This document shows, piece after piece, positions 1-8,342 of a DNA stretch of 64,000 nt. Under the pieces are notes generated by a model. It was given only the letters and a program-made list of their open reading frames with translations. It was not told where the DNA came from and ran no database searches. Every line of letters starts with the position of its first letter. The stretch's first letter is position 1. A program made the position numbers and the translations under genes. Source of the stretch: Lysobacterales bacterium (GTDB taxonomy: Bacteria > Pseudomonadota > Gammaproteobacteria > Xanthomonadales > Ahniellaceae); NCBI GenBank assembly GCA_016182785.1, contig JACPFU010000033.1:1-64000 (forward strand). The letters are read 5' to 3'.

Positions 1-157
1 CGAGACCCACTTCGGCTGGATCAAGTCGGTCGCCAACACACGCCAGGTGAAGCAGCGCGGCCTGGCGCGTGTCGAAGCGCTGTTCCAGTTCGCGATGGCA
101 GCGAGCAATCTGGTTCGACTGCCGAAGCTGCTGGCAACAGCGGGAGGGCGCGCGTGA
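1..157 (+). CDS. IS transposase, C-terminal fragment (cut by window edge)
   Basis: The frame is open from base 2 to the TGA at 155-157 and gives 51 residues that look like the C-terminus of an IS5/IS1182-type DDE transposase: an F-G-W-I-K stretch, then a basic K-Q-R-G-L-A-R segment, then a helix ending S-N-L-V-R-L-P-K-L-L. In this family that end follows the last catalytic Glu and closes the RNase H-like fold. The N-terminus and catalytic residues lie outside the window, so activity cannot be judged. A candidate IS end follows about 130 bases downstream. Family assignment is by eye and moderately sure. Confidence 0.65.
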   Translation, partial: ETHFGWIKSVANTRQVKQRGLARVEALFQFAMAASNLVRLPKLLATAGGRA

Positions 158-286
158 GCGCGCTCACGGGGAACGTGCGCCCGCAGCGCACTGAAACCGC
201 CGTTCTGCGGCAAAAATTGCCGCGCAAACCTCACTCAAGACACCGCGCAATGCTGTGTCCGGCAAACAATCCGCTCGCAGCGGGGT

Positions 287-306
287 GTTTTTCAACAGGC
301 TGCTAA
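287..306. repeat. Candidate terminal inverted repeat of the IS element
   Basis: The segment GTTTTTCAACAGGCTGCTAA is of the type commonly found at the ends of IS5-like elements. It lies downstream of the transposase fragment and marks the probable right end of the element. The other end is outside the window, so the pairing cannot be confirmed here. The stop codon of the adjacent leftward gene (TAG, 303-305) falls inside this end. Confidence 0.5.
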
Positions 307-812
307 CGCCGTGTCAAGCCGCCGCCGCGCGACGGTGTGTGGATGATACGAGCAACTTCCTCGGCGGTCGGCTTGAATGATAGTTGGCCGTGACCCGCGC
401 GCCGCAAGAGCGCTCGCCGCAATAAGGTGAGTGGCAGCGCCACAACGGCAAGTGCCACCAACACGACCTGAATCGATGAAACGACATCGCCCCTCATGCC
501 AGCGACTGCGCCGGCTACCACAGCAAAGCCAAGTGTTTGGTACAGCGACTCCCTTCTCCAGACGGAAAGACAGAGGAAGGCAAGGGCGCCGATGCCGGCA
601 AGCGTGCCGATGAGCAGCGGGAGGTAGAGAGCACCGAACAGCCACACGTCTGCCGTCAGCGCGACAGCGGCGCCACCGAGGAATGTCGGGCTATTGCGGA
701 GAAACGTCAGATCTTGATGGGACTCGCCTATCATGGCCAACACCAATTCCGTCTCCGACCGAACCGTCGGACCGCGCAGCGGAGTCTCCGCCTGAGGAAC
801 TGGCCGGGTCAA
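303..812 (-). CDS. Membrane protein of unknown function, probably 3'-truncated by the IS
   Basis: A 169-aa protein not recognised as a known family. After a polar N-terminus of about 45 residues there are hydrophobic stretches around residues 45-85 and 95-130, giving an estimated three to four membrane helices, and a basic C-terminus. The TTG at 812 is preferred as start because AAGGA lies six bases upstream; the next in-frame ATG is at 734. The start overlaps the end of the DUF2442 frame by four bases. The TAG stop lies inside the candidate IS end, so the native C-terminus may have been replaced when the element landed. Confidence 0.5.
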   Translation of the reverse strand: MTRPVPQAETPLRGPTVRSETELVLAMIGESHQDLTFLRNSPTFLGGAAVALTADVWLFGALYLPLLIGTLAGIGALAFLCLSVWRRESLYQTLGFAVVAGAVAGMRGDVVSSIQVVLVALAVVALPLTLLRRALLRRAGHGQLSFKPTAEEVARIIHTPSRGGGLTRR

Positions 813-1288
813 CCTGATCCTTCGGCAGCGTCACTGCGTGAGCCGAGGCTTCGCAGCCAGGCCGACGCGAAGATCGGGGCATGTCCGAAGATGGCGCAAG
901 AACGGGTCTTGTCGCGATCCTTGCCTCCGAATGATCCATTACACCGCCATCCCCGCCGCATGCCCCGAGGCCCAGGCCCATTGGAAGTTGTAGCCGCCGA
1001 GCCAGCCGGTGACGTCGACGACTTCGCCGATGATGCGTCGACGTCTCGCCAGCCAGCGCCCTTCGCGAACAGCGAGAACGCCGACGGCTTGCGAATGGAC
1101 TCGACGGCGATGTCAACGTCCAGCTCTGGCCAGTACAGGTGATTCTGGGTCGGGCGCTCGACGTGAGAGATTTGATCGACGGTGGCCTTGCGAAACCACG
1201 GGAATTGCTCATGCGTCAACAGCAATTCCTCGTCGTCTAGCAGCAGCCAGAGTCCGCTCTGGGAGACATGCGTCACTTCAACGGCCAA
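809..1288 (-). CDS. DUF2442 domain protein with a read-through tail
   Basis: The first 75-80 residues match the small DUF2442 family: L-W-L-L-L-D-D-E-E-L, F-P-W-F, then H-L-Y-W-P-E-L-D-V-D and a closing S-I-R-K-P segment. Family members are usually about 80-100 aa and are often found near toxin-antitoxin genes; their function is not established. Here the frame continues to 159 aa because about 90 bases copied from the 3' end of the neighbouring flavoprotein gene are read in a foreign frame, followed by unrelated sequence. The start is TTG at 1288 with an AGGGG stretch upstream. The tail is probably not native. Confidence 0.6.
   Translation of the reverse strand: MAVEVTHVSQSGLWLLLDDEELLLTHEQFPWFRKATVDQISHVERPTQNHLYWPELDVDIAVESIRKPSAFSLFAKGAGWRDVDASSAKSSTSPAGSAATTSNGPGPRGMRRGWRCNGSFGGKDRDKTRSCAIFGHAPIFASAWLRSLGSRSDAAEGSG
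943..1033. repeat. 91-bp direct repeat, copy 1 (relic of a flavoprotein 3' end)
   Basis: Identical to 1354-1444 at 90 of 91 positions (G at 969 against A at 1380). The bases correspond to the last 30 or so codons of the leftward flavoprotein gene ending at 1350. In this copy the native reading frame is still followed at once by a TAA stop (939-941). The two copies bracket the DUF2442 coding region. Confidence 0.9.
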
Positions 1289-1349
1289 TGTGGCGCCCCT
1301 GTTTCAGGACTGTCGGCGACATGCGGCTACTTTACTCGAATGCCGATGC

Positions 1350-2531
1350 TCAGACCGCCATCCCCGCCGCATGCCCCGAAGCCCAGGCCCATTGGAAGTT
1401 GTAGCCGCCGAGCCAGCCGGTGACGTCGACGACTTCGCCGATGAAATAGAGGCCGGGAACGCGTTTGGACTGCATCGTGGTGGAGGAGAGTTCGTCGGTG
1501 TCGACGCCGCCGAGGGTGACTTCGGCGGTCCGGTAGCCTTCGGTGCCGCTGGCGATGAGCGGCCAGTCCTTCAATTGCGCGGCGATCGCGCGCAGCTCGG
1601 GATCGTTGAACTGCTTGATCGGGCGCGACTCGAACCAGACCTCGCACAGACGTTCGGCGAAGCGCTTGGGCAGCAACTCCGCCAGCACGGTGCGCAGCTC
1701 GGCCGCCGGGCGTTGCGCCTGCAGCCGCTTCAGCGTCTCGAATGCATCGGCCTGCGGTAGCAGATCGAGTCGCAGGTCATCGCCCGGTTGCCAGTACGAG
1801 GAAATCTGCAGGATCGCCGGACCACTGACGCCGCGATGGGTGATCAGCAGGAAATTGTCGAACCGCTGACCGTTGCATTGCGCCGACACCGGCAGGGCGA
1901 CGCCGCTCAGGCCTTCGAATCGTTCCTGATGCTTGCCGGACAGGGTCAGCGGCACCAGGCCGGCGCGTGTCGGCAATACCGAATGACCGAACTGGCGCGC
2001 AAGCTCGAAGCCGAATCCGCTTGCGCCCATGCTCGGAATCGACAGGCCGCCGGTCGCGACCACCAGCGCCGGCGCGCGCACGCGGCCGAGTGCAGTGTCG
2101 ACCAGGAACCCGCCCTCGATCGGCTGCACGCGCTCGACCGTGCAACTCGTGTCGATGCGCACATCGGCCGCGGCGCATTCATCCAGCAGCATGCGCACGA
2201 TCAGCTTCGCCGACTCGTCGCAGAACAGCTGGCCGAGTTCCTTCTCGTGATACGCGATGCCGTGACGCTCGACCAGGTCGATGAACTGCTGCGGCCGGAA
2301 GCGCGCCAGTGCCGACTTGCAGAAGTGCGGATTGGCCGAAATGAAGTTCGCCGCGCTGGTGCCGGTATTGGTGAAATTGCAGCGGCCACCGCCGGACATC
2401 AGGATCTTCTTTCCGACCCGGTTCGCAAGCTCGATCACGCGCACGCGCCGCCCGCGGCTTCCGGCGGTCAACGCACACATCAACCCGGCAGCGCCGCCGC
2501 CGATCACGATCACGTCATCTGGATCACTCAT
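1350..2531 (-). CDS. HI0933/YhiN-family NAD(P)/FAD-dependent oxidoreductase
   Basis: A 393-aa flavoprotein. The N-terminal Rossmann motif V-I-G-G-G-A-A-G-L binds the FAD ADP moiety, and the family hallmark G-K-K-I-L-M-S-G-G-G-R-C-N-F-T-N follows at about residue 40. A second glycine-rich strand lies near residue 150 (V-V-A-T-G-G-L-S-I-P-S), and the C-terminus shows the typical F-I-G-E-V-V-D-V-T-G-W-L-G-G-Y-N pattern. The family (COG2081, sometimes named aminoacetone oxidase-like) has no settled substrate. ATG at 2531 is chosen over an upstream ATG at 2549 because the Rossmann strand follows it directly. The last 91 bases are duplicated at 943-1033. Confidence 0.9.
   Translation of the reverse strand: MSDPDDVIVIGGGAAGLMCALTAGSRGRRVRVIELANRVGKKILMSGGGRCNFTNTGTSAANFISANPHFCKSALARFRPQQFIDLVERHGIAYHEKELGQLFCDESAKLIVRMLLDECAAADVRIDTSCTVERVQPIEGGFLVDTALGRVRAPALVVATGGLSIPSMGASGFGFELARQFGHSVLPTRAGLVPLTLSGKHQERFEGLSGVALPVSAQCNGQRFDNFLLITHRGVSGPAILQISSYWQPGDDLRLDLLPQADAFETLKRLQAQRPAAELRTVLAELLPKRFAERLCEVWFESRPIKQFNDPELRAIAAQLKDWPLIASGTEGYRTAEVTLGGVDTDELSSTTMQSKRVPGLYFIGEVVDVTGWLGGYNFQWAWASGHAAGMAV
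1354..1444. repeat. 91-bp direct repeat, copy 2 (native 3' end of the flavoprotein gene)
   Basis: This is the copy in its original context, encoding the last residues of the HI0933-family flavoprotein. It pairs with 943-1033, an offset of 411 bases. Confidence 0.9.
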
Positions 2532-2578
2532 CAGCCGGGACGCTAGCATGCCGGCTCGATCTGGATCAGAACCCCGCG

Positions 2579-4183
2579 ATGCTGCGACTCACCGAAATCA
2601 AGCTACCTCTCGGCCACCCCGAGGAGGCGCTGCGCGCGGCCATCGTGCAACGCCTCGGCATCGACGCCGAGGACCTGCTCGAGTTCACCGTCTACAAGCG
2701 CAGCTACGACGCGCGCCAGCGCCGCGCCATCCTGCTGATCTACACCGTCGATGTGAAGCTCAGCGACGCCGCAGCGGCGAGCGTGGCCAGGCGCGACATC
2801 GCCCATGTCGGACCGACGCCGGACATGCGATATCGCTTCGTCACGCAGGCGCCGAGTGGCCTGCGCGAGCGCCCGCTGATCATCGGCTTCGGGCCGTGCG
2901 GACTGTTCGCGGCCCTGATCCTGGCGCAAATGGGTTTCCGCCCGATCGTGCTCGAGCGCGGCAAGGCCGTGCGCGAGCGCACCCGCGACACCTGGGGCCT
3001 GTGGCGCGGCAAGGTGTTGAACCCGGAGTCGAACGTGCAGTTCGGCGAAGGTGGCGCCGGCACGTTTTCGGACGGCAAGCTGTACAGCCAGATCAAGGAC
3101 CCGCACCACTACGGCCGCAAGGTGCTGCAGGAATTCGTCGCCGCCGGCGCGCCAGAGGAAATCCTGTACGTCAGCAAGCCGCACATCGGCACGTTCCGAC
3201 TGGTCAGCATGATCGAGAAGATGCGCGGCGACATCGAAGCGCTCGGTGGCGAGATCCGCTTCGAAGCCCGCGTCGAACGCTTGCTGATGGACGATCGCCA
3301 GGTGCGCGGCGTGCGCCTCGCCAGCGGCGAGGAATTGCACAGCAACCACGTCGTGCTCGCGGTCGGGCACAGCGCCCGCGACACCTTCCAGACGCTGTAC
3401 GCGCAGGGCGTGCACATCGAGGCCAAGCCGTTCTCGATCGGTTTCCGCATCGAACATCCGCAGTCGCTGGTCGATGAGGCGCGCTTCGGCGACTTCGCCG
3501 GCGACCCGATCCTCGGTGCGGCCGACTACAAGCTGGTGCATCACGCCCGCAACGGCCGCTCGGTGTACAGCTTCTGCATGTGCCCGGGCGGCACCGTGGT
3601 TGCCGCGACATCGGAGGTCGGCCAGGTGGTCACCAACGGCATGAGCCAGTATTCGCGCAACGAACGCAACGCGAACGCCGGGCTCGTGGTCGGCATCAGC
3701 CCCGAGGATTATCCCGGCGGCTCGCTTGCCGGCATCGACTTCCAGCGCCACTGGGAGCGGCGCGCGTTCGAGTTGGGCGGCGGCGACTATCTCGCGCCGG
3801 CGCAGCGCGTCGGCGACTTCCTGGCCGGGCGCGCATCGACCGAATTCGGCAGTGTGCTGCCCTCGTACCAACCCGGCGTGCATCTGTGCGACCTGAGCAC
3901 TGCCCTGCCCGACTACGCGATCGCCGCGATCCGCGAAGCGATCCCGGCGCTCGACCGCCAACTAAAGGGCTTCGCGCTGCCCGACGCGATCCTGACCGCG
4001 GTGGAGACACGCACTTCCTCGCCGATCCGCATCAATCGCGGCCCCGACTACCAGAGCATCAACACCCGCGGCCTGTATCCGGCCGGCGAAGGCGCCAGCT
4101 ACGCCGGCGGCATCTACTCCGCGGCGATCGACGGCATCGAAGTGGCGCAGGCGGTGGCGCTGGCGATGACCGGCGCGGACTGA
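2579..4183 (+). CDS. FAD-dependent dehydrogenase (COG2509 type)
   Basis: A 534-aa flavoprotein. An N-terminal region of about 95 residues with the Y-K-R-S-Y-D-A-R pattern precedes a dinucleotide-binding motif I-I-G-F-G-P-C-G-L-F-A-A-L. Further FAD contacts include E-G-G-A-G-T-F-S-D-G-K-L, and the C-terminus carries R-T-S-S-P-I-R-I-N-R-G-P and Y-P-A-G-E-G-A-S-Y-A-G-G-I, all typical of the uncharacterised COG2509 dehydrogenases. Length is normal for the family. The gene is divergent from the HI0933-family gene, with starts 48 bases apart. The physiological substrate is unknown. Confidence 0.88.
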   Translation: MLRLTEIKLPLGHPEEALRAAIVQRLGIDAEDLLEFTVYKRSYDARQRRAILLIYTVDVKLSDAAAASVARRDIAHVGPTPDMRYRFVTQAPSGLRERPLIIGFGPCGLFAALILAQMGFRPIVLERGKAVRERTRDTWGLWRGKVLNPESNVQFGEGGAGTFSDGKLYSQIKDPHHYGRKVLQEFVAAGAPEEILYVSKPHIGTFRLVSMIEKMRGDIEALGGEIRFEARVERLLMDDRQVRGVRLASGEELHSNHVVLAVGHSARDTFQTLYAQGVHIEAKPFSIGFRIEHPQSLVDEARFGDFAGDPILGAADYKLVHHARNGRSVYSFCMCPGGTVVAATSEVGQVVTNGMSQYSRNERNANAGLVVGISPEDYPGGSLAGIDFQRHWERRAFELGGGDYLAPAQRVGDFLAGRASTEFGSVLPSYQPGVHLCDLSTALPDYAIAAIREAIPALDRQLKGFALPDAILTAVETRTSSPIRINRGPDYQSINTRGLYPAGEGASYAGGIYSAAIDGIEVAQAVALAMTGAD

Positions 4184-4373
4184 GACCGAACGACGCCCCA
4201 ACCAGTCGGCGGGCACGCGAGCCGCCAGCAGTTCCTTCAGCGCCAGCGGCGGATGCAGAAGGAAGCCTTTGCGATAGTAAACGTCGCAGGGGATGATGGG
4301 GGTATCGACCCCAAGAGCCCTGACCCTGTTGGGCCGCAGAATCATGCAGCCCGCAACCAAGTCAGGCCGATGA

Positions 4374-5162
4374 CCTACCATCTCCCAGAGAATCGTTGCG
4401 CGTATCCGAACGAAGATCGACTGGAATGCATTCAAGGCAATCGCCTCTGCCGATCTATCCGCCGATGGGGCTTACATCTATCGCGGGCAGCGCGACGCGC
4501 TTTGGACACTGAAAACGAGTATTCATCGGACTTCGATCGTCCAATCCCCATCAGATATTGCCGCCTTCCCGAACGTAGTGCTTCCGATCGTTCACGAGGC
4601 AATTGAAAGCTGGACCGGACGCAAATGGAATCTTTCGGACCCTCTTGAGCTCGCTCAGTTTGGCGCCTTTCTCCAGCACAACGGATTTCCTACACCTCTA
4701 CTGGACTGGACATACTCGCCATATGTCGCGGCCTATTTTGCTTTCGAGTCAGTCAATCACTTTCAGCCGCAGTCCGAGAGTGTGGCAATCTACTCGTTCA
4801 AAGCGGAAACGTGGTGCAAGCTCTTTACGCAGATCTACGATTATGCTGATCAATCGCCACACGTCTCGGTGCTGAGACCTCGCATGATTGGAAATCACAA
4901 GCTAGCGATTCAGCAAGGCTGCTTCACTTGGACGAATGTCTCTGACATTGAAGCCCATATTCGCGGGCATGAAGCGCAGACCAATCAGCAGTTCTTGATC
5001 AAGTACGAACTCGATGTTCGTGAGCGACCAAGAGTGATCAAGGAACTAGCGCTGATGGGTATCTCAGCGATTCAGTTGATGCCCTCCGTGGAATCGGTCT
5101 GCAAGAAGGCACTTGAGGACATCATTGGACTTCAACCCATCGAGTCGCCGAAGCCGAGGTAG
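4374..5162 (+). CDS. FRG-domain protein, start codon uncertain
   Basis: The FRG domain is clear: an N-terminal Y-I-Y-R-G-Q-R-D-A-L-W-T-L-K-T-S segment and the downstream A-Q-F-G-A-F-L-Q-H-N-G-F-P-T-P-L-L-D-W-T with S-P-Y-V-A-A-Y-F-A-F. The domain is common in genomic islands and its biochemical role is not established. The frame is open from 4374, just after a TGA at 4371-4373, but contains no ATG, GTG or TTG before GTG 4578, which lies after the first FRG motif. An ATG at 4370 in the neighbouring frame would need one frameshift to join. Either a non-standard start (ATC/ATT) is used or the 5' end is damaged. Base composition is visibly more AT-rich than the flanking genes, consistent with transfer. 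Confidence 0.6.
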   Translation, partial: PTISQRIVARIRTKIDWNAFKAIASADLSADGAYIYRGQRDALWTLKTSIHRTSIVQSPSDIAAFPNVVLPIVHEAIESWTGRKWNLSDPLELAQFGAFLQHNGFPTPLLDWTYSPYVAAYFAFESVNHFQPQSESVAIYSFKAETWCKLFTQIYDYADQSPHVSVLRPRMIGNHKLAIQQGCFTWTNVSDIEAHIRGHEAQTNQQFLIKYELDVRERPRVIKELALMGISAIQLMPSVESVCKKALEDIIGLQPIESPKPR

Positions 5163-5243
5163 CAGCCACTTCGATCTCGGATGGTCTCTGTCGCCAGTCA
5201 TGCCTGTCTCTCCTTGACGCCTTAGGGGAATGCGCTAGGCTTG

Positions 5244-5258
5244 CCTAAACTTCTTAGG
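5244..5258. promoter_or_regulatory. Palindromic operator overlapping the padR ribosome binding site
   Basis: CCTAA-ACTTC-TTAGG is a perfect 5-bp-arm inverted repeat ending eight bases before the padR start. Its right arm merges with AGGTGAG (5256-5262), the likely ribosome binding site. A repressor bound here would block transcription or initiation of the padR-permease unit. Autoregulation by the PadR product is an inference. Confidence 0.45.
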
Positions 5259-5265
5259 TGAGACC

Positions 5266-5610
5266 ATGAGCGCGGCGCCGATCATCCCCGGAACCTTGGA
5301 CCTGCTGGTGCTGAAGGCGGTGTCGCTCGGCCGCGAGCATGGCTATGGCGTGTTGCTGCGCATCCAGCGCGCGTCGCAGGACGTGTTGGCGGTCGAACAA
5401 GGAGCCCTGTATCCGGCACTGGCGCGACTGGAGCAGCAGGGCCTGATCGAATCGGAATGGGGCGTGTCGGAGAACAATCGTCGCGCCAAGTTCTATGTGC
5501 TGACGCGCGACGGCAAGGCGCGCCTGAAAAGCGACACCGCCGACTGGAAGCGCTTTTCTGCTGCACTCGAGCAGGTGCTGGCAACGCCGAACCTGGAGGC
5601 GCTGGCATGA
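5266..5610 (+). CDS. PadR-family transcriptional regulator
   Basis: A 114-aa winged-helix protein with the PadR signature: G-T-L-D-L-L-V-L-K-A at residues 8-17, H-G-Y-G-V-L-L-R-I, G-A-L-Y-P-A-L-A-R-L-E-Q-Q-G-L-I in the recognition region and R-R-A-K-F-Y-V-L-T at the wing. It is the short form that occurs with ADOP permeases. Its stop overlaps the permease start (ATGA at 5607-5610), so the two are co-translated. It probably represses its own operon through the palindrome at its start. Confidence 0.9.
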   Translation: MSAAPIIPGTLDLLVLKAVSLGREHGYGVLLRIQRASQDVLAVEQGALYPALARLEQQGLIESEWGVSENNRRAKFYVLTRDGKARLKSDTADWKRFSAALEQVLATPNLEALA

Positions 5611-8228
5611 GCCTGAAGCAACTCTGGCAACGCCTGCGCCACCGCGCCCGCTTCGAACGCGAACTCGACGACGAACTTGCGTTTCATCTGGAAGCCCGCC
5701 GCGAACACCTGATCCGCAACGGTTACGACGAGGCCGAGGCCACGCGCCGCGCGCGCATCGAACTCGGCATGATCGAATCACACAAGGACGCGGTGCGTGC
5801 CGCACACGGCCTGGCCTGGCTGGACCAATGGGCCGGCGAACTGCGCCGCGCCGCACGCAGTCTGGCGCGCAGCCCGCTGTTCGCGTCGTCGGCCATCGCG
5901 ATTCTTGGTGCGGCCATCGCGGTCAATCTCGTGCTGTTCTCGATCTACGGCAGCTACCTGCTGCGCACGCCCGAAATCGTGCAACGAGGGGAAGTGGTCG
6001 ACATTGCCGAACTGCGTGCCGGCAACGGCGATCGACGCCAACGCCTCACCGCGGACGAATTGCGCAGCGTAACCCCGGCGCTGGCCGAACAAAGCCGCGG
6101 CCTGCTCATCAGCAACATGGTCCGCATGATGCTCGGCGGCGATGCGCCGCGCACCGCTTATGGTCTGTCGGTGAATGGCGACTACCTGCCGTTGCTGTCG
6201 GCGCGAGCGCGTCTCGGCCGCATCCTCGATGATCGCGACGACACGCCCGGCGCCGCACCGACCCTGCTGCTCGGCGACGCGGGCTGGCGCGCGCTGACCT
6301 CAGCCGATCCCGATATCGTCGGCAAGTCGCTGAACTTCGGCGGCGTCGACTTCACCGTCGTCGGCGTGATGCCGCCGGATTTCCTCGACCTGCAACCACT
6401 GCCACCGCAGTTCTGGATCACCACCGAAGGGTATGCCACCTGGCGCGGCCACTACACCGGCAGCGACTATTCGGAAGGCTACGACCTCAGCGTGCTGCTG
6501 GCCCAGGGCGCGGGCCCGGAGAGCTTGCGCCAGCGCTTGCTGCCAGCCGTGCAGGCCTTGCCCTCGCGACAGGCGCAGGACGAACGTGTTGCCAATGTCG
6601 ACCTGTTGCCGCGCAAGTCGCTGCTCGCGGCGGAAGATGCTGCCGACATCAATGTCGCGGCCATTCCGGTGTTCGGGCTCGTGCTGCTGGTGCTGGTCGT
6701 GGCCTGTGCCAATCTCGCCAACCTGATGCTGGCGCGCGCCACCGCGCAGCGCCAGGAACTCGCGATCCGCGCCAGCGTCGGCGCCTCGCGCTGGCGGTTG
6801 ATGCGGCAGTTGCTGACCGAAAGCGGCCTGCTCGCGATCGCCGCCGCGGCCTTCGGACTGGTGTTGTGTGCACTCACGGTCGAGCCGCTGCATCGTTATG
6901 CGCTGTCGGTGATGATCGGGCTCGGTATGGAGCCGATCGCCATCCGCATCGACGTTCGGGTCTTCCTCGCCGCCACTGCACTGGCCGCGATCACGACCAT
7001 GAGCTTCGGCCTGCTGCCGGCACTGGCCGCGACGCAACGCGATCTCGCCACCGGGGCGCGTCGCGATGCCCGCATCGGCACCATTTCGCCGTCGCGTCTG
7101 CGCGGCCTGCTGATGGTGCTGCAGATCGCCGCGAGCCTGGTGTTGCTGGTCGTGGCCGCGTTGATCGTCGCGACCGCGCACCGTGCACGGCACATCGACA
7201 TCGGCTTCGATCCGGCGCGGCTGGTCGACCTGCGTCACCCGGCGGCCGATGCGGCCTTGCGTGCGCGCATCGAACAGGTGCCGGGCGTCGTCGGCAGCAC
7301 GTCGGTGCTGCGTGTGCCGCTGTATGGATGGCAGTCGCGCACGCCGGCCGTGATCGATGGGCAAAGCTTGGCGCTCGGCCTGAACCTGGTCGACGAACGC
7401 TACTTCAGCACGTTCGGCATCCGTTTCGACCAAGGCCGCGATTTCCGCAGCGAGGAAGCAATCCATCGCAACGACGTCGCCATCATCAGTGCCGCAACCG
7501 CCGACAGCCTGTGGCCGGATCGAAACCCGATCGGCCAGCGCCTGCGCCTGGTCGGCGAGGAAGGCAGCTTCATCGGCAAAGATCGCGAGGTCGAAGTGAT
7601 CGGTGTCGTCGCCGACATCGCCAGCGGCCTGCTGTTCTCCGGCCATGACAAGAATGCCGTGTATCTGCCGGCGCAACTCGGCCAGGAAGGGATGAGCGAA
7701 CTGATTCTGGCCATCGATCCGGCGTACGCCGAGAACGTCAAGCGCGACTTGATTGCGCTGTGCAACGAACGCAATCGCGCCCAGCCCTGCGAGCCCTGGC
7801 GCCTGACCGATGTCGCAGCGCTGCAACGCATGCCGTTCGAGATCGCGCGCAGTGTCGCGGCCGCGCTCGGTCTGGTCGCCTTGCTGATTTCGGCGATCGG
7901 CCTGTATGGCGTCGTGCGGTTCACCGTCGCCAGCCGCACCCGCGAAATCGGCGTGCGCGTGGCCCTCGGCGCCACGCCGGCCGGCGTCGTGAAACTGGTG
8001 CTGCGCGGTGCGCTGCGTCAGGTCGTGTGGGGCGTGGTCATCGGCCTGCCGGTCTGCCTGCTGGTGTCGTGGGTGCTGAGCGGACCGCTGGGCACTGCCC
8101 TCGCCTTCGCACCGACGGCCTACGTCGGCGTGCCTCTGCTGCTGATCGCGACCGCATTGCTCGCGACCGTGCTGCCTGCACGGCGCGCCACCCGCATCGC
8201 TCCGACCGAGGCACTGCGCGAGGATTGA
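5607..8228 (+). CDS. ADOP-family ABC transporter permease (MacB/FtsX-like)
   Basis: An 873-aa membrane protein. Residues 1-75 form the soluble N-terminus typical of acidobacterial duplicated orphan permeases (R-F-E-R-E-L-D-D-E-L-A-F-H-L). There follow a first helix, a MacB periplasmic-core domain, three helices with L-A-N-L-M-L-A-R-A and E-L-A-I-R-A-S-V-G-A-S-R, and then a second permease half ending with T-R-E-I-G-V-R-V-A-L-G-A-T and a terminal helix. The repeated EIGVR/ELAIR coupling motifs mark two FtsX domains. No ATP-binding partner is adjacent, as is usual for this orphan family. The start is fixed by the 4-base overlap with padR. The substrate is unknown. Confidence 0.88.
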   Translation: MSLKQLWQRLRHRARFERELDDELAFHLEARREHLIRNGYDEAEATRRARIELGMIESHKDAVRAAHGLAWLDQWAGELRRAARSLARSPLFASSAIAILGAAIAVNLVLFSIYGSYLLRTPEIVQRGEVVDIAELRAGNGDRRQRLTADELRSVTPALAEQSRGLLISNMVRMMLGGDAPRTAYGLSVNGDYLPLLSARARLGRILDDRDDTPGAAPTLLLGDAGWRALTSADPDIVGKSLNFGGVDFTVVGVMPPDFLDLQPLPPQFWITTEGYATWRGHYTGSDYSEGYDLSVLLAQGAGPESLRQRLLPAVQALPSRQAQDERVANVDLLPRKSLLAAEDAADINVAAIPVFGLVLLVLVVACANLANLMLARATAQRQELAIRASVGASRWRLMRQLLTESGLLAIAAAAFGLVLCALTVEPLHRYALSVMIGLGMEPIAIRIDVRVFLAATALAAITTMSFGLLPALAATQRDLATGARRDARIGTISPSRLRGLLMVLQIAASLVLLVVAALIVATAHRARHIDIGFDPARLVDLRHPAADAALRARIEQVPGVVGSTSVLRVPLYGWQSRTPAVIDGQSLALGLNLVDERYFSTFGIRFDQGRDFRSEEAIHRNDVAIISAATADSLWPDRNPIGQRLRLVGEEGSFIGKDREVEVIGVVADIASGLLFSGHDKNAVYLPAQLGQEGMSELILAIDPAYAENVKRDLIALCNERNRAQPCEPWRLTDVAALQRMPFEIARSVAAALGLVALLISAIGLYGVVRFTVASRTREIGVRVALGATPAGVVKLVLRGALRQVVWGVVIGLPVCLLVSWVLSGPLGTALAFAPTAYVGVPLLLIATALLATVLPARRATRIAPTEALRED

Positions 8229-8342
8229 GCGGACCAACTGGCGGCAATTCCGCTTCGCCCAATTTGGGAATTTCGCCGTTTTCCGGTTTGCAATGGATGC
8301 TTTCCAGGAATACCGTGCAGTTGCGATTGGGAGGCGTTGGGC

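Noticed and set aside
4184-4345. A minus-strand segment with protein-like sequence (ATG at 4345)
   Set aside because: The frame runs on into antisense of the flavoprotein gene, has no ribosome binding site and matches no family I recognise; at most a gene remnant.
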